A DNA stretch of 64,000 nt, taken from the NCBI RefSeq assembly GCF_000226115.1, contig NC_016462.1:2604001-2668000 (forward strand). Direction: 5' to 3'. The DNA comes from Thermothielavioides terrestris NRRL 8126 (taxonomy: Eukaryota; Ascomycota; Sordariomycetes; Sordariales; Chaetomiaceae). A program made the position numbers and the translations under genes. How positions within the stretch are numbered: position 1 is the stretch's first letter; every line of letters begins with the position of its first letter. Positions 1 to 10,494 of the stretch are shown here, piece by piece. The notes below the pieces were generated by a model. It saw only the letters and a program-made list of their open reading frames with translations. It was not told where the DNA came from and did no database searches.

Positions 1-268
1 GGCCCATTCCCCGCTTAGCTTCTATATCGCTCGACGCGGCTACGCACGGTTCGCGGCGTTCCTGCCATAATTCGTTGACCGCGACTCGGCCAAGAGGGCG
101 TGCCGGCGAAGACTGGAGCTGCCTGCACCAGGGTCTATGCTTTCTGTGACCTGGAAGAGCATGGCATAGGCTTTTGCTATCCTAACACTTGACAATCTGG
201 GCGCTTTCACCGTCGTGCAAGGCGCATCGTCAATCACTTGATCAGCCACCGCCTACTCGTCGCCCATC
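1..268. promoter_or_regulatory. Upstream region of the seb1-like gene
   Basis: No convincing coding frame is seen here. The stretch should hold the promoter and 5' leader of the gene that starts at 269. I see no obvious TATA box. Confidence 0.5.
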
Positions 269-3108
269 ATGGCTTCCAATGTCGTAGCAGAGCTGGAAGC
301 CGGCCTGCAGGCAATGCTCTCTCTAAAGCCTCCTGGAGTATCGGGCTCCCGGATCATGAATATCACGGCGCTTTGTGTCGCCAACGTCCAGGTGAGCAAC
401 GACATCCGCGAAGGCGGAAAGCGCGTACACGGAAATCCGGACACGGCCCTGATTGTTGTCGCTGACTCTTGTGTTTCTCTCCGCCGCAGTACGAATCGGT
501 CCTCATCCAGAAGCTCTTCACGCACTTCAAAAAGACGCCCGGCACACACAAACTGGGAGTACTCTACGTCGTAGACTCTGTAACGAGGAAGTGGTTGGAC
601 CAGGCCAAGGCTCAAGGACAGACCCCCAGTCTTTCGGCGCCAGATGGGACATTCGCTGCAGGCGTGCATAGAGTAACAGAACTGATACCCATTCTGATGA
701 ACGACATCATCGCAACGGCCCCAGAAGATCAAAAGGTACGCAAAAAAAACATCGCGTTGGATGCCACCTGATGCCTCGGCATAGACTCGCAACTCCTGGT
801 GAGGCGAGCCGCAAGACGCCCCTGTCCTTCGGCCCGCGGCCGCATAGGCCGCACCGAGGGCGAAAAGCCTGGATCCAGGCTCCGTCTGCAACATCTGCCT
901 CGCTCGTTGTGGTGCAAACTCGTACTTTTAACTTCTTCTCTCATGACTGGATGGATGGACACTCACACGTATGGTTCTCGTAGGATAAGCTGAGGAAGCT
1001 GGTTGAGATCTGGGAGAAAGGCCACACATTCCCGCCATCCATGGTCAATTCGTTCAAGGAGAAGCTGAATGCTCCTCGACCCAGTAGGTTCACCCTGACG
1101 CTGTTCCCTTGCTCCTCACCGCCATGCACCTACCGTCGTCACCGTCCAATCGTCCGATGCTCTAACCAGATACCCCTGTCGGCAGACGAGTCGACGACAC
1201 CGCCCGGCAGCCCTCCTGCCAATCCCCTCACCTCGCTCGGTTCTGACAGCAAGCCGGCAGCAGCACCGGCAAACCCTGCTGTTCCGAGCATCTTGGACAC
1301 GCTTGCAAGCATTGCGCGTCAGAATGCGTCGTCTGCGCAGAGTAATTCCAGCCTGGCCGCCCCGGCTCCGGTCCCGGCTCCGGCTCCGGCTCCGGCTCCG
1401 GCCTCCACTCCAGCTGTTGCACCCGTGTTCGGTACCGCTGGTGGCCCTCCGCGTAGTGGCGCCATGCAGCCAGCTGCGCTGCCCGTACAATCACAGCCCA
1501 CCATGCCGTTTCTGCCGGCCTCTCAGCCGACTCCGCAGCCGGGCCAGCCTGTAAATGTACCAGGACTGCCGTTTGCGTTCCCTCCTCCGCCAGTGCCGCC
1601 CTCTCAGGCAGCTCCTCCGGCGGCGCCAGTTGCTCCGGGCGCTGCCCCGCCGCCGCCGGGTGGCTCAAGTAATCCGACCGCTGCCGCGGTGCAGCTCGTT
1701 GCTGCGCTCGCGGCCCAGGGTATCCCCATTGACAAGATCGCCAGCGTAATCCAGATGATGGGTCAGACCGGCGCCATGCCCCCGGCGGCTCCGCCTCAAT
1801 TGCCCCAGATGCCCCAGCCCACGCAGACTGGCTACGCAGCGCCTCCGCCGCCTGTGCCCGCGCCCGCGCCTGCGCCGTGGGATGCTCCCCGACCTGATGA
1901 TGCGCGTGATCGCTCGGGCTATCATGATGGTATCAGGTCGCCAAACCGACCGCGCGGCCGATCCCGGTCCCGGTCCCCTCCGCGTTGGGATGGTCGTGGC
2001 TCTCCCAGGCCCCGTGCGAATGAGCGTGGCTTTGACTATGGACGTCCCGGATCACCTGGACGTGGCCGTCCCGAGGACAGGGACCGGCGCGGACAGATGT
2101 CCGATTACCGCCAGCGGTCGCCCCGTGGACGCCGGCCTGAGAGCCCGGCCCGCGAACCCTTCCAGCAAGAGAAGTGGGTCGAGTATGACAGTAGCTTACC
2201 CAACGGCTGCATCAAGGTCTACAGCCGGACTCTGTTTGTGGGCGGTGTAACGTGAGTCTCCTCCAGCGCCCGTCATGTGGCGCGCTTTGCCCCGTGTCGT
2301 CCAGATTGAAGACCGCTAACCAGCCATACCCAGTTGCTCCGAAAATGAACTCCGCGACATCTTCAACCGCTTTGGCCAGGTCCAGACCTGCATCGTGAAC
2401 AAGGAGAAGAGACATGCCTTTGTCAAGATGTACTACCGCAAGGATGCCGAGAGAGCAAAGACGGCCATGGAAGACGCTCGTACGCAGGACTACCAACTTC
2501 GGGTAAGCTCCGATTTTCGATTCTCTAACCCACCGTTGAATCGAATACTGACCCGTGTGCGCAAACGCGAACAGACAAGATGGGGCGTCGGCTTCGGCCC
2601 GCGCGATTGCAGCGACTACCAGAGCGGCATCAGCGTCATCCCCATCCACAAGCTGACCGAGGCTGACCGCAAGTGGATGCTGACCGCCCCCTTCGGCGGC
2701 TCCGGCGGCCGCCCCATTGTCACCGGCCTGTGCGTCGAGGAGCCCGACATCGAGATCGGCGCCGGCGTCTCCTCCAAGGCCATCAGCCGCCGCATGCAGA
2801 CCGACAAGGGCGGCAACCACGGCCCCAAGTCCAGCCGGCGCGCCGAGGACGAGCCCGCGTTCGGCCATGGTCCCGGCGGACGGTGGCGGCACGGGAGAGA
2901 CAAACACCACGGCAGCGGCGGTGGAGGCGGGGGCCGCGATCAGAGGAGGGGCGGCGGTGGTGGTGGTGCTGGCGACGACCGGGCGGACAAAGCCGCTAAC
3001 AACGACGAGCCGATCGTCGTGGGCCTGCCGGCCGGCATCACCATGGGCCCCAATGGTATCACTTACCCGCCGAATTTCACGTTCGGCACGGCGGCGTCGA
3101 ATCAGTAG
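269..3108 (+). CDS. seb1: Seb1/Nrd1-like RNA polymerase II CTD-interacting RNA-binding protein
   Basis: Six exons join cleanly: 269-391, 490-735, 984-1083, 1186-2251, 2334-2502 and 2575-3108, giving about 745 residues. Residues 1-135 form a CTD-interaction domain (helical; includes LGVLYVVDSVTRKWL and LVEIWEKGHTFP). A long Pro/Ala/Gln-rich linker follows, then an Arg/Ser/Pro-rich stretch near residue 450. An RRM sits at about 505-575, with RNP2-like TLFVGGV and RNP1-like KRHAFVKMYY. The segment after the RRM (WGVGFGPRDC, IPIHKLTEADRKWM) is typical of Seb1/Nrd1 and SCAF4/8. The tail is Gly-rich. Known family role: it binds the Ser-phosphorylated Pol II CTD and nascent RNA, and promotes 3'-end processing and termination. 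Exon 4 starts after the acceptor at 1185, because the nearer AG at 1169 breaks the frame. The next gene in the same direction is far away, so this is a stand-alone transcription unit. Confidence 0.9.
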
Positions 3109-4801
3109 GCACTTTACGATGATGCGCATGAGCGCGGTGCGTCTCCGTGATGCGCTGGGGCCCACCGGGGACAGGCCCCTGGCCGCTTCCGAGGGTCGGT
3201 ATCAGCGCGGGAGCCGCGTCTCGTCTCCTTATTAGCGCCGTCATCGCTTGGCTGGATTCAGACCGCACCGTGGAGCAACGGGATCGTCGACACCCCCAAC
3301 AGAATGCGGGATGTCAAGGATCGCGCCGGGCGACAAGCAACCTCCCTTCTCTTACGGATGGAACGACGAGAAGAAGTGGGAAGGTCCCCGAGCGGAAAGG
3401 CAGGCGCAGATGCGGCCTGCCGTTCCGTTTCGTCCTTGTTTCTCTCATGCATCATCGCCCGGATTCTGTATACACTAGTCTCCTTCTTCCTCTCCCGTCC
3501 GTTTTTTGATACAGGACTGGACGGAAACACATGGCCTGGGGTTGGTGGTAGCGCGCCACGCATGCACGGGATGATGATGATGATGGCTTGTGGAAAAGGG
3601 GGTCGTGGTTGAATCACCTGGGACTGCGGGTTTCACATTTTCGCTCTGGGAGGCGTTCTGGACAGGGAAAGCAGAGGGAACGGAATGCGGGATTGATAAT
3701 CCGTAGTTCTCGACCGGGAGTGAAAATCAAGCCTCTTTCTTTGTTGAAACATGCTGGTGTGTTGGTGAGTTTGGTTTGTTCCCTGTAGTTTCGTGACATT
3801 GCTTGTCTTCGCGGAGGCGCTGCAGTGCAGGTCCATGGTGGCTGTCTGGGTTCATACAAAGCAGCCAGCTTTGACGAGTAATAAATCCAAGAGGATTCGG
3901 GCTATGGATTTATACATTGTGCAGGGGAACAAAAGAATGGCTAATAGAGCAGGCAATCTTGACGTTGTCTACTCTATACCCGATGGTTATGAACTAAACG
4001 GCTGAGTTGCTTGCTGTAAGGTGAGGAGACAGGAAGATATAGTTAGGTAGTCAATTAGCAGATGCACATGAGCACCTTGGACAGCGCTGACAAGTCTGTG
4101 TGACTGAGTATGACCTCGAGCTCAGCAGAGCAGCCATTATAACTTGGGAAAACGAGCAAGATTTGGGCCATCTGTCCATAACCGCAGGTGAAGGAGAGGT
4201 GTTCTTGTAACTAGCAAGAAAGGCCCAACATGTAACGTACCTCGGAGAAAATAACAGTAGTTAGTTTCCTCGCGCCTCTTACCAGAAGTAGATGGTGGGT
4301 TGAGGCAGAAGCCTCCGCCTGCACAAGGGAGCTCAAACTGAGTCTTACACTTCCGTTCATTGAGTCCTCCTCGTGGCCAGGTGGCTTCGGTAACATGTAA
4401 ATACCAGGTAGGGGCTGCAAAGCCCACCATCGGTTGACGGCACTAAGCAAACTCTGACATTTGGTTTTACAAACTTGTAGTTGTCACGCTCTTCACGATA
4501 TAGACCTCTCCGCCTGTCCAGATGGAGAATCTCGAGCCACTTACGCCATCTTCTGACTATGAGGTTCTATGACCGAGTGACTGTCTGAGTAATGCAACCT
4601 GTCTGTTGGAACGTCTCTTTCACCCCCTCTCATTCGCTCTGGAGGCCTATCTGTAGGCACGACTGTCTAGGGGATTACGACTGCTCAGTGACACAGCAAT
4701 CCCTTGAAATATGTCTTCTTCCACTACTCGAATATCATATATTGTAAAGAGGAAGAGGTCAGTGTACAGAGCTCTTGCCCTAGTTTAGTAGCAAGTATTA
4801 T
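3109..4801. other. Intergenic, 3' region of seb1-like gene
   Basis: Only short random frames with poor codon usage are present on either strand. It should contain the 3' UTR of the seb1-like gene (AT-richer from about 3880). I see no RNA gene here. AT content rises towards 4790, where the LINE target site begins. Confidence 0.6.
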
Positions 4802-5241
4802 AAAATACAAAATATTATTATTATTATTATTATTAATCTTACACCGAAGAGGCACTTAGTGCCTCGCCACTAAGGGCAAGCGGTCCCTCCACCTCTATAT
4901 ACACCACTCACGCGCAGCGCCCGCGCTGCGTTCCCGCTACGCAGGGCGGGCCTCCCCAGGCTTCCCCTTTCCAACTTGCCGGAACTCACCTTTCCGGCCT
5001 GGTGGCGACGGAGACATGGCGGCCTGCATGGCCCGTTGCGCGCCACTAGCTTGCGCGGTGCGCCCCCGGCGCGAGCGCCTTAGTCGCCGAGCGCGCAGCA
5101 TGCGCGAGGAGGGCGGCTAGAGGCCGACCTTCCTGCGCCTCCTCCTCCTCTTGCGCCCCCCGCTCGCGTTACGGCCCTCGTGGCCAACCGCCACAGGCTC
5201 CCCCACCGCGCCGACCTGGCTGCCGCGAAAATACAAAATAT
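4802..5241 (-). mobile_element. 5'-truncated LINE-like retroposed insert with 14-bp target-site duplication
   Basis: A GC-rich block at 4816-5227 is bounded by the identical 14-mer AAAATACAAAATAT at 4802-4815 and 5228-5241. On the minus strand the block ends in a TAA-type simple repeat (forward ATT repeats, about 4812-4835), the usual 3' tail of a non-LTR retroposon. Just before the tail is a 17-bp palindrome (4849-4865). The minus strand also opens with a 36-codon frame (5227 to a TAG at 5117-5119) ending in a run of Arg/Lys, as if it were the C-terminus of an element protein. The insert is 412 bp, so nearly all of the element is missing at its 5' end. A Tad-clade origin is likely from memory of fungal LINE tails, but unproven. 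The insert is GC-rich while its target is AT-rich, so it seems to have escaped the mutation that hit its surroundings. Confidence 0.75.
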
Positions 5242-5360
5242 ATTTCAATAAAACTATAATTATATTATAATGATTCTTTACAAGCATTAATATTTTATGT
5301 CTTATAAAGACTATTAATAAATTTGGAGAAAGTATTTTGTGAATTTTAGTAATTTATTAC
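5242..5360. repeat. AT-rich, TpA-rich tract (RIP-like)
   Basis: This stretch is mostly A and T and full of TA dinucleotides, in a window that is otherwise GC-rich. It continues the AT-rich target of the LINE-like insert. The pattern is what repeat-induced point mutation leaves in old repeats. No gene is seen. Confidence 0.6.
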
Positions 5361-5417
5361 CTCGAGCTAACCTTACAACAAAGATCTCCTCTATCACACC
5401 CTCTGGGCTTGCACTAT

Positions 5418-8400
5418 CTAGTCCTCAAAGTCGAGATCATCATCATCCCCTATTTCGTTGATCCGCTCTCTCTCTAGGGCAAGCCTAGCCTCCTCCAGCG
5501 CTCTCTCAATGTCCAAATCCAACCTTCTGTTCCTAGCATGCAGGTGTTGTACACTGTCTACACCCTTCACTGGCCGGAGCATGTATGCTTGTTCCCACCT
5601 CTTCTTTGTCGGTAGGAACGATCGCCGTGGCTTCAGCGCCTCCTGCTGCATTGCCTCCGTCTTTGCAAGCAATGGGAGGCTCGGGTTGTCGTAGAAATGC
5701 AGCTCCCGGCGGAAGAGCCCTGTTTCGGCGTATCGAGGGCCCTGTACAACTCCAATAGTAGGGTCAGGATGGCGCTCGAGGTGCCCATTTGCAAGATAGG
5801 CGCGGCCTAGGGCCGGGCCGGTCTCGGCCACAATGGGACGGCCCTGCGCGTCGTGTGTAGGCGCAGGGGGGTCGGGATGCGGGATGATCGATGGCGCGTG
5901 GTAAACGGTCTTGTAGCCCGAGCCTGGGAGTGGGACTTGGATGGCTGTGAGGGCCTGCTCCCTCTCCTCGTTGATCGATAGCATATACACGCGACCGCTA
6001 GCGTCACCGACAACGAGCCTCGACTTGTCCGGGGAGAACATGCCGGCTGTGATGGGCGCTGGGGCCTCTAGCAGGTTTCGTACGAGCGGCCTACTCAGCG
6101 AGCGGACATTCCAGACTTTGAGGACGCCATCTGATGAGCCGGTGTAGAAGCGATCAGGGGTAGTGCCCCAGGCGGTGAATTTGACACCGACGTCCTCTCG
6201 TTCCCTGTCACCGCGGTACTCGTCGATAGGCTCGCCGTGGCGCAGGATATGTATAGGCTTCTCCCCGCGGGCCGTGTCCCATACGTATGTATTGCCATCC
6301 GTGCACCCAGCGGTAATATAGCAAAAGGAGAAGCTGTTTGGCCTAAACACGAAGGACGGTTAGTATATGGCGAAGTCTGAGTCCCAAGGAAGCGACCTAC
6401 ATGATTGTCAACTCGTTGATGTCCATGGCTGTGCAATCCAGCGCCATGACGGGGCTGTACGCTTTCATGCCAAACTCATCCTTGTCCGCAGGCCGGAAGA
6501 TCCTGATCTGGGTTCGCACGCTAGGCTCCAGATCTAGGCCCAACGGCGACGTAGCGGCGATGAAGCACGGCTGGCTGGGATGCCACAGGACTTCAAAGAC
6601 GTTCTGCGTGGTGGCAGAGGTGACGCGCCATCGCTCGCCAGTGAGCCCGTCCCACAGACAGAGCTCTCCTGTATCCCGTCGAAGTTCGGGGATGTCATTA
6701 TCATCGCCCGTCCGGCTTCTCGGCGAGTATCCGACAAGCAGGAGGTGCTTAACGCCGTCAGAGAGGCCCCACTGCATGGTAGCAGGGAAGTAAGCCCACT
6801 TCTCGGTCGATACCGTGTTGCCTCTGTCGTCAGTAACGCGAGAGCAAGAGTATGACCTGAACGGGCTCCCAGAAATGTTGGCTTCGTCGACGTTGTAGAT
6901 GCGGACGGCCTCCGAGGCGACATCAGCCGCCGTAGCAACCATGCCAGATTCGTGCTTCGAAGCGGCAACAAAGTTGACGTTCCCCCCATGCACCCACTCG
7001 CCCAGGAGACGCATCGAGGCCCCGGATTTGTCAACCTTCCAGATTTTCGCCGTCCGGTCGAAGGAGCAGGTAAAGGCGCGGTCGTGGACAGCGTCGTAAT
7101 CGGACGACACCACCGAAGAGTAGAGCCACGGGTCCTGGCTCTGTCGCATGGCGTCGGTCGAGTTCTCCCCCTTCTCTACGACAGGCCGGACGATTCGATG
7201 CTCGGGATACGCACGGAGGGTGATGTCGCTGCAAGATCCTAGGACGAGATTCCCGGGCTTGTTGTACTGTTGGTTGTGGGTGTCGGAGTGCTCGGTTGTC
7301 CCACAGATGAATCCGTCGTTGGAGACCCAAGTGATGGTGAAGATATCGCCCGCGCATCCCGTCCACTCTGCTCGTTTCTCAAGCCCATCTTCACGCCATT
7401 TTCGGAATTCGTTATTGAAGTGGTCGAGGCACCTCATCGAGCCAACTCCACGCTGCCCAGCAATCTCTCTCGCAAAGAGGAGAGAGTTGATCCGGCTTGA
7501 CCGGACCAGGTCGCCACGCCGGTCTGAATCGTCTCTGTCGAGGGTCAGGACAGCGGGGTCGGATCTTGTCCGGCGATCTATCAGATCACGGAACAAATTT
7601 TCGACATCGGTTCTAGTCCTCCACGGGAGCTGCTTCTCTCGCGCGAAGGCGTCCAGAATGTCCGGAATCAAGTGGCGATTCCTTTTTAGCAACGACCTAA
7701 GGCCTCTCTTGGGATCTTTCCTTTTTTTCTCCGCCGATAGCTTCAACGTCTGTCGAGCCAGGGTGTGCAAGTACCGAAGTTCATCGACGGTGAAATCGAC
7801 GTGGAACACGTAAGCGCTGGTGAGTTCTCGAGGATCCAGGTGGACAAAGCTTTGCGCGCCTGCGATAGCCGACACCCTGTCCGCTGCAGTGATATATGGT
7901 TTTCTTTGTTTGGAGAACCACTTCGAAGTTGATTGACTTCCCTGCTCATCCCCTGCCGGTACTCGTCCCCTCCAGACTAGCTCGTGGGCATACGCCCTCA
8001 CATCTTCTGGCAGGCTCTCTTGGGCATCATGCCTTGCAGCCGGCGGCGGAATCACGGCCGGTTCCGGTTTGGGTCGCGGCTTCGCGCGGGCGTCGACGAC
8101 TGCGGTTTTGGCTGGAATGTCATCGTCATCATCGTCAAGGACAATGACCTCTGGAGGTGTTCGAGAACGGTTGACCAATGTTGCTCCGCTAGAGCTGCGC
8201 GAACGTGGATGGGTCCCATTGCTAGGAACCTTTGTCGTCAACGTGCGACCTGGTATAACAGGGACTGGGATTGGTGACGTCGAATATCGAGGTACGTCGT
8301 GTGCAGGTACTGGGATCGGTGACGTCGAATATCGAGGTCCGTCGGGTACTCGTGGCACGGGAACCGGGGTTTCGACGCGTGGCGGGAGCGGCGCGGTCGA

Positions 8401-9125
8401 CAACACGGGTAACGGCGCGGCATTCGTGGTGGGACGCGTCAGCTGGTAGTCCTAAGCCCAAGAACCTGATTTAGCGTGCTGTTTGCGATGGATACGACAA
8501 AATCATCGGTGAAAGGATGGGTGGTAGGGCTGTACAGGATGGCAGGAGAGCGTGCGCACAAGGGCGGTCGCCCTGGCCGCCAGCTTGGCCTCGAACTCTG
8601 CGCTGAGCGTTCCATTGCCACGGGTATACTCCCGTGTAAATTCGGGCCCGGTCAAGGTCGCAACAGTCTGACAGGAGTGTTTTGCGTAAGAAGACGCTAA
8701 GTTTGGCGGGTGGTAACGGCAGGCGAGAAGGACGGGCAGAAGGCAGAGCAGGACAGAGCAAGGGCAGGGCAGCGCAGGGCGCTACGCGGCGAGGAGTCAG
8801 TACATACCTGCTTGCCGATCTTCAGAGTATCAACTTTGTCCGGCGGCAAAGTCGATATCTGAAAGTCGACGTGCGGAAAGACCTGCTTCTGGAGGCACTC
8901 GGCGAGGCGTGGGTCAACGCTTGAGTCGTGCCGAGCTCGCTTTCTCGGAGGCTCCGAGGCGGTCTCAACCCGCGTCGGAGCCTCGCCGGCGGTGGTCGGC
9001 GGCTGAGGAGGCGGCCTAGAAGGGCTGGTTAACAAAGATTGGGCATTCGCTGGGTATAGAGCCGCAATCTGCGAGGTTTGAAGCAATGTAGGAGGAATAG
9101 TGGTCGCCGTGACCGTCGAGCTCAT
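5418..9125 (-). CDS. Large WD40-repeat protein, function unassigned
   Basis: Three exons on the minus strand: 9125-8808, 8442-6401 and 6342-5418, giving about 1094 residues. Introns are 8443-8807 (365 nt, long for this window) and 6343-6400 (58 nt). The first 106 residues are disordered with a basic nuclear-signal-like patch (PPRKRARH), and residues 106-230 are also disordered with short Pro/Val repeats. A helical region (about 235-400) precedes a beta-propeller. Propeller blades show WD-like ends such as CSFDRTAKIWKV, TGELCLWDG, TDGNTYVWDT and SSDGVLKVWN. The tail is charged and ends in an acidic stretch. I do not recognise the family with certainty. One possibility is a Raf1/DIM-9-like substrate receptor of a CUL4-DDB1 ligase acting in heterochromatin. 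That is inference from architecture and is weak. The gene lies between two AT-rich RIP-like tracts. Confidence 0.8.
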
Positions 9126-10494
9126 GTGCCGTTGAGCAGCAGCCGGCAAACGACCGACTGCAACGAATTCCTTGCGTGGAAAACGGCGTAATAAAGCAAT
9201 AAACCAGTCAAGCAAAGAAAAACACAAATATCAATCAAAATAACGCGTCGATTGCATACGCACCTAGCTTCCATCAGAAATGCAGTCGTTCGCACGCATA
9301 GAGGCTAGCGTTGAGGCTAGGTAGAAGTTAGATTAAAGTTTAAAGTAAGTTAACCCTCGTAAATAAGCCTATCGATCATATCTATGATTACGTAATAGCT
9401 AAAATAATTATCTAATAAAGGATAAAATTTAATATATCCTATGATTATCTTTGCTTTAACTAATAAAATAATAATAAAGATATTAATAATTTTTAGCTTA
9501 TAAGCTTCTAAATCTTGAATTCTATCTAAAATATATTCAATTGCTTCTAGATTTTCTTGATCCATCCAACAGAAAACTATCTTTTGATCATCTCTTTGAT
9601 TCCATCTGACGAGTGCCTCAAGCCTCTTCTATACGCATGTCCTTTCCTGTACCGTTGCCTCCCTCTGCTATCGGCGAGGTTTAGCATGCTGGTTTGACAT
9701 GCAAGACACCTAAGTGTAGCATTAGCTTTCTCTTCTAGCAAAACATCCTCTTCGCATTTAACGGTTCCTGAATGGTCATCTCATAAAGCTAAAGTATTTG
9801 CATGGCTTTCCCTTCACATGGATCTGCTTCCCCTACAGAGTGCAACCGCCCACTTACCATGTCTACGCCACGGCGCCAGTTTGGCCTTAAAGGGACTCGA
9901 GAACATGCTACATGGCTCTAGACATTCTAAAACCCATTCTAAACACGTCCTTTGGAGCAAATTCCCTTGTTTGTCCAGTGCATTCCAATGCCATGCCATT
10001 TCTCCCATTCCGTGTCCAAGGGGGCAGGCCACATGCCCCACTAACACACAGCGCGCAGCGCAGCGGTTCCTTTGCCCCTCTGAACTCACCCGCCCAACGC
10101 GATGAACAATGGAGGCGCGAAAAGTTCCACAAGGGCGCAGCGCAGGTGGCCGGCTGCCCCGACAGTGTACTGTACATACAAGAGACCCTGAGGCAGATTC
10201 GCTGAACATCCGAGATGCCTGCTTACAAGCGCTTCCTCTTTCTCCGACTACCACCGCTTACAGTCATATATGCAGAAAGCCCCTGCTCCCATATCAACAT
10301 TAATGGGATCAACAAAGCAGACCCCCGCGCCGCATTACGGAATACACCGATGCAGCAGACGCAGCAAGCCAGCTAGCCCACCCGCTAGCTGGCTCACAAG
10401 CTACCTATGGCATCCAACCGAACATACAGGAAATGCAAGTTATAATGTATGTATATGTACAGTAGGTAGGTACTGCAGGAAGAAGAGAGGCTGG
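9126..10494. other. Intergenic, with AT-rich RIP-like tract at about 9230-9600
   Basis: The part next to 9126 should hold the promoter of the WD40 gene. From about 9230 to 9600 the sequence turns strongly AT- and TA-rich. Within it a minus-strand frame runs open from about 9609 to 9353. From 9620 to 10494 the composition returns to normal and I see no gene. The last part should carry the 3' UTR of the acyl-CoA synthetase. Confidence 0.6.
9350..9565 (-). other. AT-rich open frame, possible remnant of an element protein
   Basis: A 71-codon frame begins MDQENLEAIEYILDRIQDLE and then becomes very Ile/Leu/Tyr/Lys-rich. It stays open upstream without a start to about 9609, adding about 15 codons (ending KIVFCW before the Met). 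The start of the frame is charged and looks helical. In DNA this AT-rich a frame of this length should contain stops, so it is either a chance survivor or a recently inactivated or still selected sequence. I do not recognise it. Confidence 0.25.
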
